From NCBI RefSeq assembly GCF_013416775.1, contig NZ_SZVI01000005.1, positions 186,001 through 250,000 of the forward strand: 64,000 nt of DNA, read 5' to 3'. This document shows positions 47,287 to 55,458 of the stretch, piece by piece. Made by a program: the position numbers and the translations under genes. Under the pieces are notes generated by a model that saw only the letters and a list, made by a program, of their open reading frames with translations, was not told where the DNA came from and searched no databases. Position 1 is the stretch's first letter. The number at the start of each line of letters is the position of its first letter. This DNA is from Rhodoferax sp. BLA1 (GTDB lineage: Bacteria > Pseudomonadota > Gammaproteobacteria > Burkholderiales > Burkholderiaceae_C).

Positions 47287-47298
47287 TAGTAGTAGTAG
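47287..47298 (+). promoter_or_regulatory. DnaA-trio-like tract (right array)
   Basis: TAGTAGTAGTAG gives four perfect TAG triplets, again exactly 18 bases before a GTGGATAA box. Confidence 0.6.
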
Positions 47299-47316
47299 AT
47301 AAGCTTTGCCCCCTTC

Positions 47317-47325
47317 CGTGGATAA
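47317..47325 (-). promoter_or_regulatory. DnaA box (right array)
   Basis: CGTGGATAA, identical to the box at 46686. Confidence 0.6.
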
Positions 47326-47434
47326 GCTCATTTAATTCATATAAAACATAGACTTACAGCATTCCAATTCCTGTGCATGTGCATGCCTTGCAACTGCGCC
47401 CGGAAACTGGACAACTCCAGTTCAAAATTTTTTA

Positions 47435-47443
47435 TGTGGATAA
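47435..47443 (-). promoter_or_regulatory. DnaA box, perfect (right array)
   Basis: TGTGGATAA, the complement of TTATCCACA, in AT-rich surroundings. Confidence 0.75.
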
Positions 47444-47462
47444 GTCATTTTTTAAAGACAAA

Positions 47463-47471
47463 CTATTCACA
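47463..47471 (+). promoter_or_regulatory. DnaA box (right array)
   Basis: CTATTCACA, one mismatch from TTATNCACA. Confidence 0.5.
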
Positions 47472-47474
47472 GCT

Positions 47475-47483
47475 TTATCCAAG
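47475..47483 (+). promoter_or_regulatory. Weak DnaA box (right array)
   Basis: TTATCCAAG, the same sequence as at 46844. Confidence 0.4.
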
Positions 47484-47536
47484 TCGCGTGTGGCACTTTG
47501 TTATGGGGTTGTTGAGCCGTTTTGGACGAAAAAAAA

Positions 47537-47563
47537 CCAGATGCGGGCATCGCCCGCATCTGG
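47537..47563 (-). terminator. Rho-independent terminator of the ccm operon
   Basis: CCAGATGCGGGC and GCCCGCATCTGG form a perfect 12-bp stem with a 3-base loop. On the minus strand it is followed by a run of eight T. It lies 27 bases after the ccmI stop. Confidence 0.95.
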
Positions 47564-47589
47564 TTGGTGGCAGTTGGGTGAAAAAAGCG

Positions 47590-48939
47590 TCAGGGTTTGC
47601 TGCGTGCTGCCAGCTTGGTTTTAGCATCGGTGATCTCGCTGCGCACGAGTTGGCTCTCTTGTGAGCCGCCAGGCAGCACCGTCAGCACGGTTTCCCAGTG
47701 GCGGATGGCAGTGCCGTAGTCAGCCGCCTGGTAAGCGGCTTGTGCTGCCATCATGAGGGCATTGGGCTGTTTGGGGTCGATGCGCAGGGCTTTGTTGACC
47801 AGTGCCAGTGCTTGCCCCTTGAAATCACCTTTGGCGCGTGTGGCCAACAGGTCGGCGTACTGGGTGATCAAGTTGGCATCGGTTTCCAGCAGTGGGCCGG
47901 TCTTGCCAAAGGCCTGGACTGCCTCATCGAGCCTCCCCTGGACCTTGTAGGCGTTGGCCAGCCGGGCCCAGCCAGGGTAGTCATTGGGATTGTCTTTGAG
48001 GCGACTGGCGAGCCGCTCTACCATCTGGTTGATCATCTCGGGTGTGGTGCTGCCATTGGCTGCGCCGGCGGGAACAGGTGGCAGTTTGGTGTTGTCTCCG
48101 GCGGGTAATTTGCCTTGGGCTCGTGCGTCGTCGATATTGGCCTGGATCTGTTGTGCGTCAGCTGAGTTGGGGTCCAACAGGCCGAGCAATTTCTCCCATT
48201 GTTTGACGGCAGTTGCGTAGTCTGCCCGTTGGTAGGCACTGATGCCCGACAACATCAGGCCATTGGGATGGTCCGGGCTGAGTGTGAGCACCTCGTTGAT
48301 CATCTGTGCGGCTTGGCCCTCCAGCTTGCTGCCGTTGAGTATGCCAAGCAAGGCTGCGTAGTCCAACAACACATCTGGATCGGTGTGCACATAGTCGCCC
48401 GCCTTCTCAAAAGCTGCTTTAGCGTCTTCCAGTCGGCCCAGCACTTTGTAGGAGCGCGCCAGCATGGCCCAGCCTTTTGGATTGTCTGGATTGGCCTGCA
48501 ATTTGGCAGCCAGGGTGTCGACCATTTGTTTGACTTGCTGGTCATCCACTGCGGTGGGTGCCACCCTGTCGATGGCGGTGGGTGCACCGAGTTGTATGTA
48601 TATGCCGATGGCCAGCGCCGGTGTGGCCAAACCCATGAGCCAGGCGATGCGTTTGGCATTCCAGAAGCTGTTGCTGTGGTTGGGCTGGCGAGATTCGTGG
48701 CTTTCCGTGTCGTCGAGCAAACGCAGTTGCAACTCGTCGCGGCTTGCTTCAAAGTCTTGTTGGCTGATGACACCACGTTCCAGGTCAGCCTCCAGCGCCT
48801 TGAGCTGGTCGCGGTGGATGTCAATGTTCAAACGCTCGGCAGAGACACCACGGTGTTGTGGTGGACGCAGCAAGGGATAAATCAGCCAAGCCACCACCAG
48901 CAGCGTCATGAGCGCTGCGATTCCCATAAATAGAGTCAT
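47590..48939 (-). CDS. ccmI: c-type cytochrome biogenesis protein CcmI
   Basis: CcmI presents apocytochrome to the heme-ligation complex. The 449-residue protein has two N-terminal membrane helices (ALMTLLVVAWLIYPLLRPP; AWLMGLATPALAIGIYIQL) around a cytoplasmic segment, then a periplasmic TPR-like part with two similar repeats (DNPKGWAMLARSYKVLGRLEDAKAAFEKAG and NDYPGWARLANAYKVQGRLDEAVQAFGKTG). It is the last gene of ccmABCDEFGHI and overlaps ccmH by four bases. A decayed copy of its 3' end lies downstream at 46950-47225. Confidence 0.93.
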   Translation of the reverse strand: MTLFMGIAALMTLLVVAWLIYPLLRPPQHRGVSAERLNIDIHRDQLKALEADLERGVISQQDFEASRDELQLRLLDDTESHESRQPNHSNSFWNAKRIAWLMGLATPALAIGIYIQLGAPTAIDRVAPTAVDDQQVKQMVDTLAAKLQANPDNPKGWAMLARSYKVLGRLEDAKAAFEKAGDYVHTDPDVLLDYAALLGILNGSKLEGQAAQMINEVLTLSPDHPNGLMLSGISAYQRADYATAVKQWEKLLGLLDPNSADAQQIQANIDDARAQGKLPAGDNTKLPPVPAGAANGSTTPEMINQMVERLASRLKDNPNDYPGWARLANAYKVQGRLDEAVQAFGKTGPLLETDANLITQYADLLATRAKGDFKGQALALVNKALRIDPKQPNALMMAAQAAYQAADYGTAIRHWETVLTVLPGGSQESQLVRSEITDAKTKLAARSKP

Positions 48940-49403
48940 TTTGGAAGATCAGTCTTTTGTAAGAGGGCTTGTGCCCTGGCCCGCTTGGTATCGTCAAGCA
49001 CCTCGGTGTTGGCATTGTTCTGGGTTTGGCGGATGGTGCGGATCAGCAACCAGACCGCGCCCAACAACAACAACAAAGGGCCAAACCACAACAGCCAGGT
49101 ACTGGGCTTGACAGGCGGCTTGTACAGTACAAAGTCACCGTAACGGCTGACCAGGAATTCCTTGATTTCAGCGTCCGATTTGCCGGCAGTGATCAGGCTA
49201 CGGACTTCGCGACGTAAATCGTTGGCCAGCTCGGCGCGCGAACCCGCCAGAGACTCGTTCTGGCACACCAGGCAACGCAATTCTTCTGCAATGCTGATCA
49301 GGCGCTGTTCCACCACCGGATCGTCCGCCAAAGGGGCAGCTTCGTTGGCATAGGTTGGTGCCAGCAGTTGCCAGCAAAGAATCAAAGCAAACCAGACTTT
49401 CAT
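48936..49403 (-). CDS. ccmH: Cytochrome c-type biogenesis protein CcmH
   Basis: The 155-residue membrane-anchored thiol oxidoreductase has a signal peptide, the redox motif LRCLVCQNESLAGS and a C-terminal membrane helix (LLWFGPLLLLLGAVWLLI). It keeps the CXXCH cysteines of apocytochrome c reduced for heme attachment. It overlaps ccmG and ccmI by four bases each. Confidence 0.95.
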   Translation of the reverse strand: MKVWFALILCWQLLAPTYANEAAPLADDPVVEQRLISIAEELRCLVCQNESLAGSRAELANDLRREVRSLITAGKSDAEIKEFLVSRYGDFVLYKPPVKPSTWLLWFGPLLLLLGAVWLLIRTIRQTQNNANTEVLDDTKRARAQALLQKTDLPK

Positions 49404-49924
49404 TGTTGTAGTTCCCGGATCAAAGGCAGCAGTTTGTTTTGCAGGGCGTCCGGTGTGAACGGGCCGATCTGCTTGTAACGAATGACACCGGCTTTGTCGA
49501 TCAAAAAGCTCTCAGGCACACCATAGACACCAAAGTTGATGCCGATGCGGCCATCCCGGTCGGCAATCACCACGTCATAGGGGTTGCCAAAACGAGCCAG
49601 CCACTTTTGGCCATCCTGATCCTTGTCTTTGTAGTCCAGGCCAACGATGGGGATGGTCTTGGTTTTGGTAAATTCCATCAACAGGGGATGTTCTTCCCGG
49701 CAGGCTACACACCAGGAGGCCCAGGTGTTGAGCAACCAGACTTTGCCCAACATGTCTTGTTTGGTGATCTGCAGGGCCGGGTTGTCCAGCACCGGGGCAG
49801 AAAAATCGGGTGCGGGTTTGCCAATCAGCGGCGAAGGAATTTCACGTGGGTCACGGGTGAGGCCAATGCCGAGGAACACCAGCAACACAACAAAAATGCC
49901 TAGCGGGATATAGGCCTTTTTCAT
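49400..49924 (-). CDS. ccmG: Thiol:disulfide interchange protein CcmG/DsbE
   Basis: A 174-residue thioredoxin-fold protein with an N-terminal membrane anchor (YIPLGIFVVLLVFLGIGL) and active site WASWCVACREEHP. It supplies reducing power to apocytochrome c and CcmH in the periplasm. The cis-Pro loop region GVPESFLIDKAG is typical of the family. It overlaps ccmF and ccmH by four bases. Confidence 0.95.
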   Translation of the reverse strand: MKKAYIPLGIFVVLLVFLGIGLTRDPREIPSPLIGKPAPDFSAPVLDNPALQITKQDMLGKVWLLNTWASWCVACREEHPLLMEFTKTKTIPIVGLDYKDKDQDGQKWLARFGNPYDVVIADRDGRIGINFGVYGVPESFLIDKAGVIRYKQIGPFTPDALQNKLLPLIRELQQ

Positions 49925-51888
49925 GTCGTGGCACCTTTCACCTCAACCCCTGTCCATGTGCTCACCAGCTTGCGGCGGTAGCGTTTGTCCATCACAGCCA
50001 TGGCACCACCGAGTGCCATCAACAGACAACCGACCCAGATCCAGGGCACAAATGGCTTGTGATAAACACGTACTGCCCAGGCAGGTGGACCACTGCTGTC
50101 GAGTTTTTCACCCAAAGACACATACACATCGCGTGTGAGACCGCTGTCGATGGCGGCTTCGGTCATTGGCATGGTGGATGAAAAATAGCTGCGTTTTTCA
50201 GGGTGAAGGGTCTTGAGCACCTGGCTGTTCTTGATCAGCTCCACCGTGCCGACATCGGCGTTGTAGTTGGGGCCGACTTTTTGGCTGATGCCGGTCAGGC
50301 GGAAGGTGTAGCCACCCACTTCGACCGTGTCGCCGACAGTCATGCGCACGTCTTTTTCGGTTTCATAACCCTTGACCATGGTGATACCAACCACACACAC
50401 CGCGATACCAATGTGCGCCACATGCATGCCCCAGAAAGACATGGGTGTCGACCTCCAGTGCAGTGTGTCTTTGAGCTGACGGTAGATTTGCACACAGGAC
50501 CCCAGAACAATCCAGAAGGCCAGCGACAGAGACAGCGCCACCAGTGCTGACCAGGACCCCGCCAAAAACGGCGCGCCGCAACCCAGCAGTACCGATACCA
50601 GCGCCACCGGGCTGAGTTTTCTGAGCAGGTTACTGGCCGTGTCACTCTTCCAACGGGCAAAGGAGCCGATCACCATCAAGAACAGCACTGGCAGCATGAT
50701 GGGTGCAAACACGCTGTTGAAATAAGGCGGCCCCACTGAGAGTTTGCCCAGATTGAGCGCATCAATGATCAAGGGGTAGACCGTGCCCAGCAGCACCGCA
50801 GCGGCAGCGGTGGTCAGCAGCACATTGTTGAGCAGCAAAAAAGTTTCGCGTGACAACAGGGCAAAGGAGCCCCCCGAGCGCACTTTGCCGGAACGCGTGG
50901 CAAACAGAACCAGTGAACTGCCCACCACCAATGCCAGGAACAACAGGATGAACACCCCGCGTTTGGGATCGGACGCAAAGGCATGCACCGAGGTCAGCAC
51001 ACCCGAGCGCACCAGGAAGGTTCCGAGCAGGCTCAGGGAGAAAGCGATCAGTGACAGCATGATGGTCCAGCTTCTGAACAGGCCACGCTTTTCGGTGACC
51101 GCCAGCGAGTGGATCAGTGCGGTGCCGATCAGCCAGGGCAAAAACGAGGCGTTTTCCACCGGGTCCCAGAACCACCAGCCACCCCAACCCAGTTCGTAGT
51201 AGGCCCACCAGGAGCCCAGGGCAATACCAATGGTCAGGCAGATCCAGGCAGCGGTGGCCCAGGGCCGGGTCCAGCGTGCCCAGGCGGCATCCAGGCGGCC
51301 ATTGAGCAGGGCGGCAATCGAGAAGGCAAAGGGCACCGACATACCAACATACCCCATGTAGAGCATGGGTGGGTGAAACACCAGACCCGGGTCTTGTAAC
51401 AAGGGGTTGAGGTCCCGACCGTCGGCCGGGATGTCCACCAACCGCAAAAAGGGGTTGGAGGTGAACAGCATGAACATCAAAAAGCCCGCCGCAATCAGGG
51501 CCATCACCCCCAGCACACGCGACACCATCACATCGGGCAACTGGCGTGAAAACAATGAGATGGCCATCATCCAGCCGCACAACATCAGCAGCCACAGCAG
51601 CAGCGAGCCCTCATGGCCACCCCAGACGGCGGCAAACCGGTACATGTCTGGCAGCTTGGAGTTGGAGTGCTGCGCGACATACATCACCGAAAAATCGTTG
51701 GTGTAAAACGCGTAGGTCAGGCAGCCAAAGGAAAACGCGGCCAGCAGGCACAACACCTGGGCACCAGGGCGCGCCAGAGCCATCCAGTCGGCACGGCCTT
51801 GCTGCCCACCGGCGATGCTCAGTACCCCCAGGAAACAAGCGACCAGCATGGCCAGGATCAGTGAAAAGTGTCCAATTTCTGGAATCAT
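49921..51888 (-). CDS. ccmF: Heme lyase CcmF
   Basis: CcmF, with CcmH and CcmI, attaches heme to apocytochromes. The 655-residue polytopic membrane protein has the tryptophan-rich WWD motif (GWGGWWFWDPVENASFLPWL) and flanking histidine-bearing helices (HFSLILAM; PPMLYMGYVG). It has the standard family length. It starts 34 bases after ccmE and overlaps ccmG. Confidence 0.97.
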   Translation of the reverse strand: MIPEIGHFSLILAMLVACFLGVLSIAGGQQGRADWMALARPGAQVLCLLAAFSFGCLTYAFYTNDFSVMYVAQHSNSKLPDMYRFAAVWGGHEGSLLLWLLMLCGWMMAISLFSRQLPDVMVSRVLGVMALIAAGFLMFMLFTSNPFLRLVDIPADGRDLNPLLQDPGLVFHPPMLYMGYVGMSVPFAFSIAALLNGRLDAAWARWTRPWATAAWICLTIGIALGSWWAYYELGWGGWWFWDPVENASFLPWLIGTALIHSLAVTEKRGLFRSWTIMLSLIAFSLSLLGTFLVRSGVLTSVHAFASDPKRGVFILLFLALVVGSSLVLFATRSGKVRSGGSFALLSRETFLLLNNVLLTTAAAAVLLGTVYPLIIDALNLGKLSVGPPYFNSVFAPIMLPVLFLMVIGSFARWKSDTASNLLRKLSPVALVSVLLGCGAPFLAGSWSALVALSLSLAFWIVLGSCVQIYRQLKDTLHWRSTPMSFWGMHVAHIGIAVCVVGITMVKGYETEKDVRMTVGDTVEVGGYTFRLTGISQKVGPNYNADVGTVELIKNSQVLKTLHPEKRSYFSSTMPMTEAAIDSGLTRDVYVSLGEKLDSSGPPAWAVRVYHKPFVPWIWVGCLLMALGGAMAVMDKRYRRKLVSTWTGVEVKGATT

Positions 51889-51922
51889 GGCGTGTTTTTT
51901 GTTAAGTGGCGGTGGGCCAGGC

Positions 51923-52366
51923 CTACTTGAGGGAGCTGGCGGCCTTGTTCAGCTGCGCCTGGTCCATGGCATGCTGAGCTTCGGGGGGCATGTAGTTTTC
52001 ATCGTGTTTGGCCAGCACCTCGGAGGCGGTGAAATGCCCGCTGCCATCGAGTTTGCCCTGGGCCACCACGCCTTTGCCTTCCTTGAACAGGTCGGGCAGG
52101 ATACCGGTGTAGGACACGTTCACCTCTTTGGCGGTGTCGGTCACCACAAAATGTACGGTCAGGTTGTCGCGCTTGAGGGAACCTTCCTTGACCATGCCGC
52201 CGACGCGAAAGGTACGTTCTTTGGGTGCCTCACCAGAGGCGATCTGGCTCGGGGTGAAAAAAAACACCAGGTTGCTCTCAAAGGCATTGAGCACAAAGTA
52301 GGCGGCCAGCCCAATCGCGGCGAGGCCACCAGTTATGAGGGCGGCGCGTTTATGACGTGGTTTCAT
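51923..52366 (-). CDS. ccmE: Heme chaperone CcmE
   Basis: The 147-residue protein has an N-terminal membrane anchor ([20 protein letters not shown]) and an OB-fold. The heme-binding histidine is in [12 protein letters not shown], followed by the usual flexible tail. It carries heme from CcmC to CcmF. The start overlaps ccmD by four bases. Confidence 0.95.
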   Translation of the reverse strand: MKPRHKRAALITGGLAAIGLAAYFVLNAFESNLVFFFTPSQIASGEAPKERTFRVGGMVKEGSLKRDNLTVHFVVTDTAKEVNVSYTGILPDLFKEGKGVVAQGKLDGSGHFTASEVLAKHDENYMPPEAQHAMDQAQLNKAASSLK

Positions 52367-52557
52367 GAGAGTGTGGACGAATGGTGATCGTCTTGAGAGC
52401 TGGTTTCGTTCAAAAGGTTTCGTAACAAGGCCCGGCGTTGTGCACGAAGTTGCCAGATCTCTCCAACGACCACCAGCGCGGTGATGCCAAAACTGCCCCA
52501 GACGTAGAGGCCGTAACCCCCCATCTCCCAGAATTCTGACCAGCTATGCCACTGCAT
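52363..52557 (-). CDS. ccmD: Heme exporter protein CcmD
   Basis: A 64-residue protein with one membrane helix ([23 protein letters not shown]) and a charged cytoplasmic tail. It is needed to release holo-CcmE from the CcmABCD complex. It overlaps ccmC by 14 bases and ccmE by four. Confidence 0.88.
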   Translation of the reverse strand: MQWHSWSEFWEMGGYGLYVWGSFGITALVVVGEIWQLRAQRRALLRNLLNETSSQDDHHSSTLS

Positions 52558-53281
52558 GTTTCACCCATTCCGTATGACGTTCACGATCCAAAATGATGTT
52601 GCGCACCCGAAGCAGGGCGATGGCGATGGCGTACATCCAGAACGCCAGCACCATGATCAACATGCCGCTCAGCATGGTGCTGGCCATGGAACTGCCTTTG
52701 AGCGACACCGAGGCACCCTGGTGCAGGGTGTTCCACCATTTGACCGAGAAATAAATGATCGGCACATTAACCGCACCCACCAGCGCCAGTACCGCACTGG
52801 CTTTGTCGGCCCGGCGCGGGTCGTCAATGCTGGCGTGTAATGCCATGAAACCGAGGTAGAGAAACAGCAGGATCAACTCGGAGGTCAGGCGCGCGTCCCA
52901 GACCCACCAGGTGCCCCACATCGGTTTACCCCACAAGGCCCCGGTGATGAGTGACAAAAAGGCAAACAGTGCGCCCGTGGGAGCCAGTGCACAGGCCATC
53001 ATGCCTGACAGGCGGGTGTTGAACGCCAGCCCCAGACCGGCCCAGGCAGCCATCACCAGGTAGATCAGCATTGACAGCTGTGAGGCTGGCACATGGACAA
53101 AGATGATGCGGTAACCCTGGCCCTGTTGGGCGTCCACCGGTGCCACAAAAAAAGAGATCCACAAACCGACCACGGCCAGCACCGTGGCCAGGCCGGCAAA
53201 CCAGGGCCACATCTTGCCCGCCAGCCCATAAAAACTTTGTGGCGAGGCAAATTTGAACCAGTGAACAACGCGTGTTTTCAT
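52544..53281 (-). CDS. ccmC: Heme transporter CcmC
   Basis: The 245-residue membrane protein has six helices and the WWD heme-handling motif (PMWGTWWVWDARLTSELILLFLYLG), with conserved His-bearing loops (FVHVPASQL). It loads heme onto CcmE. It overlaps ccmB by four bases. Confidence 0.96.
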   Translation of the reverse strand: MKTRVVHWFKFASPQSFYGLAGKMWPWFAGLATVLAVVGLWISFFVAPVDAQQGQGYRIIFVHVPASQLSMLIYLVMAAWAGLGLAFNTRLSGMMACALAPTGALFAFLSLITGALWGKPMWGTWWVWDARLTSELILLFLYLGFMALHASIDDPRRADKASAVLALVGAVNVPIIYFSVKWWNTLHQGASVSLKGSSMASTMLSGMLIMVLAFWMYAIAIALLRVRNIILDRERHTEWVKHAVA

Positions 53282-53973
53282 TCCAGAGAAATCCTCAGGG
53301 CAGCGGCAGTGGCCATGGGTGAAAAAAAGAGAGACAGCACCAGCAAGGCGGACAGCAGCGACAGGTGCCCGCCAAATCCCAGGCCAGCAGCATCCGCTTC
53401 AACCGCGCCGGCACCAAAGATCAGCACCGGAATATAAAGCGGCAGAATCAGCAGGGACAACAAAACCCCTGCGCCGCGTACGCCCAAGGTCAATGCGGCG
53501 CCAATGCTGCCAATCAGGCTCAAGGTGGGTGTGCCCAGCAGCAGGCTCAGCATCAAAATGCCCAGCGCCCGGCCGTCCAGTCCAAACTGCAGGCCCAACA
53601 CCGGCGCCATCAGTACCAGCGGCACACCCGACAACAGAAAGTGCGCCAGCGCCTTGGCCAGCACCAGCAGGCCCAGCGGGGTCGGGGACAACACCATTTG
53701 CTCGAGTGAGCCGTCGGCGTAATCGGTGGCGAACATGCGTTGTAACGACAACATCGCCGCCAGCAATGCACTGACCCACAACACACCGGGTGCCATGCGC
53801 AGTAACAAACTCGATTCGGCACCCACCCCCAGCGGGAACAGGCTGGCAATCACCATGAAAAACACCAGCGGTGTCAGTACCTCGCCCTTTTGCCGCAGAC
53901 CCAAGGCGATTTCGCGCCGGATCAGGGCCAGCATGACCGAGGCAGCGCCCAGTGGGGAGGGTGGGTGGGTCAT
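53278..53973 (-). CDS. ccmB: Heme exporter protein CcmB
   Basis: The 231-residue integral membrane subunit pairs with the ATPase CcmA. It begins MTHPPSPLGAASVMLALIRREIALGLRQKGEVLTPLVFF and has six hydrophobic helices. The ATG at 53973 overlaps the ccmA stop (ATGA), so long upstream extensions are not real. Confidence 0.94.
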   Translation of the reverse strand: MTHPPSPLGAASVMLALIRREIALGLRQKGEVLTPLVFFMVIASLFPLGVGAESSLLLRMAPGVLWVSALLAAMLSLQRMFATDYADGSLEQMVLSPTPLGLLVLAKALAHFLLSGVPLVLMAPVLGLQFGLDGRALGILMLSLLLGTPTLSLIGSIGAALTLGVRGAGVLLSLLILPLYIPVLIFGAGAVEADAAGLGFGGHLSLLSALLVLSLFFSPMATAAALRISLE

Positions 53974-54605
53974 GACGCGGTCAATTCCAAAATCTGTGGG
54001 CTGTGTGTGCCAACCGGCACCCGTTGGTGGCTGGTCAACACCGCCAGGCCGCCCTGGTCCAGATGGCCAGCAATCAGGTCTGACAACATTTGGATGCCAG
54101 CCTCGTCCATCGCCACATAGGGCTCGTCCAGCACCCACAGCTTGGCCGAGCTGAGTGCCAGCCGCGACAAGGCCACACGGCGCTTTTGCCCTTGGGAGAG
54201 GTGGCGCACCAGTTGTTGTGCGCGCCCGTGCAGGCCAAACCGCGCCAGGACCAACTTGGCCTGTTGCGCGTCCAGTGCCACCCCGGCCAACGCCGAGGTG
54301 AACACCAGGTTTTCCTGGACCGACATCGATTCCTGCAAGGCGTTGAGGTGGCCCAGGTAACACAGGTCTTGCCGGTAACTGTCACGCTGGGCGGCAATGG
54401 GGCTGTTGTTCCAGAGAATCTGGCCTGAATCTACTGGTGCCAAACCACAGACCATGCGCAACAAACTGGTTTTGCCCACACCGTTGGCGCCGGTGACATA
54501 CAGCCAGTGGCCCGCTTGCAGGGTGTGATCCACATCCCTGAAAAGCTGACGCCCACCCTTGGTACAGCCAAGTTTGGAAAATGTCAGGGTAGGTGAGGTG
54601 TTCAA
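53970..54605 (-). CDS. ccmA: Cytochrome c biogenesis ATP-binding protein CcmA
   Basis: A 211-residue ABC ATPase with Walker A GANGVGKTSLL, signature LSQGQKRRVALSRLAL, and Walker B LWVLDEPYVAMD. It powers release of heme-loaded CcmE. It is the first gene of the nine-gene ccm operon, which runs on the minus strand to a terminator at 47537. Confidence 0.96.
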   Translation of the reverse strand: MNTSPTLTFSKLGCTKGGRQLFRDVDHTLQAGHWLYVTGANGVGKTSLLRMVCGLAPVDSGQILWNNSPIAAQRDSYRQDLCYLGHLNALQESMSVQENLVFTSALAGVALDAQQAKLVLARFGLHGRAQQLVRHLSQGQKRRVALSRLALSSAKLWVLDEPYVAMDEAGIQMLSDLIAGHLDQGGLAVLTSHQRVPVGTHSPQILELTAS

Positions 54606-54673
54606 GAGCGTGCCAGCAACAAAATGCTCGAATTATCTTATGGCCCGCCCCTTGCCCGGGACCACAGACGGCT

Positions 54674-55417
54674 TCAGCGGGTGATGACCACCTTTTGATA
54701 CAGGCCACCGAAATAGGTGTGTTTTTCGATGTGGCTGTAGCTGTCTGCAGGGGGCAGCCATTCGGTGATCTCGTGCTGCCACAAGTCCATCGCAAACGGC
54801 TCCAGTGTGGTCAGGATCGGCACCATGATGTAACGAAACGGGCTGCTGGCCACCGGCTTGTGGTAGTCGACAAAGATGACTTTGCCACCCGGCTTGGTCA
54901 CACGCAGCGCCTCGCTGATGGTCTGGCGGCGCACCTCCACCGGCATTTCATGCAGGAGGAAAAACACCAGTGTGGTGTCCTGGCTGGCATCCACAAAACC
55001 CATGTTCGAGGCGTCTTGTTGCAGGATGCTGACCTGGCGTTTGTCACGCAGTTTCTGGTGCAAGTTCTTGATCTGCACCGGTGCCACGTCGATCACACTC
55101 AGGTGAGCCTGGGGGTCGAGGCGGCGCACGATGTGTTCGGTCAGGTTGCCATACACGCACGCCACCTGCAGCACCTGGCCGGTGATGACCTGGCCCATGT
55201 CCTGCAGCGCCAGATCACGCAGGCGCGAAAAGTTGCCCCACAGAATCAGGTTCACCAGCCACTGGCGCTCAAACACTCGAACCGCATTCGGGTGGGTATA
55301 GGCCCACCAGTAGGTCTTTTCGAGATAGTCGGGTACGACAACAGGGACTTGGGGAACGGTGGCAGCTGAAGTCAAGGATGTGTCAAGTGGGCGTGCGCTG
55401 GTTTTATCGAAAATCAT
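54674..55417 (-). CDS. rquA: Rhodoquinone biosynthesis methyltransferase-like protein RquA
   Basis: The 247-residue protein is a class I SAM-dependent methyltransferase fold protein. The segment PDYLEKTYWWAYTHPNAVRVFERQWLVNLILWGNFSRLRD is, from memory of the family, characteristic of RquA and not of UbiE/COQ5. The SAM-binding region reads LQVACVYGNLTEH with no classical GxGxG. RquA converts ubiquinone to rhodoquinone, the low-potential quinone used for anaerobic fumarate reduction; reported work shows that SAM donates the amino group. Only an N-terminal tail of 30 residues precedes the domain. It lies just downstream of ccmA (68 bases before it) on the same strand. Confidence 0.75.
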   Translation of the reverse strand: MIFDKTSARPLDTSLTSAATVPQVPVVVPDYLEKTYWWAYTHPNAVRVFERQWLVNLILWGNFSRLRDLALQDMGQVITGQVLQVACVYGNLTEHIVRRLDPQAHLSVIDVAPVQIKNLHQKLRDKRQVSILQQDASNMGFVDASQDTTLVFFLLHEMPVEVRRQTISEALRVTKPGGKVIFVDYHKPVASSPFRYIMVPILTTLEPFAMDLWQHEITEWLPPADSYSHIEKHTYFGGLYQKVVITR

Positions 55418-55458
55418 GAACAGACCTTGAATCAGAGAGTGCGTGATGGCGCTGTGGC

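Larger units (their letters stand above)
46500..47589. other. AT-rich gene-free region with duplicated DnaA-box arrays, candidate oriC
   Basis: About 1.1 kb without an intact gene. Each half contains a TAG-repeat tract (DnaA-trio-like), an 18-base spacer and a GTGGATAA box, then an AT-rich stretch and three further DnaA boxes. The ccm operon terminator lies at the right end. The arrangement resembles a bacterial replication origin present twice in tandem. Origin function is inferred. Confidence 0.6.
47235..48025. repeat. Right copy of the tandem duplication
   Basis: It contains the intact second DnaA-box array and the 3' part of ccmI. It is the partner of 46604-47225. Confidence 0.75.

Noticed and set aside
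46969..47289. 106-codon plus-strand frame in the duplicated region
   Set aside because: Opposite the ccmI pseudogene fragment; a remnant without start context or homology.
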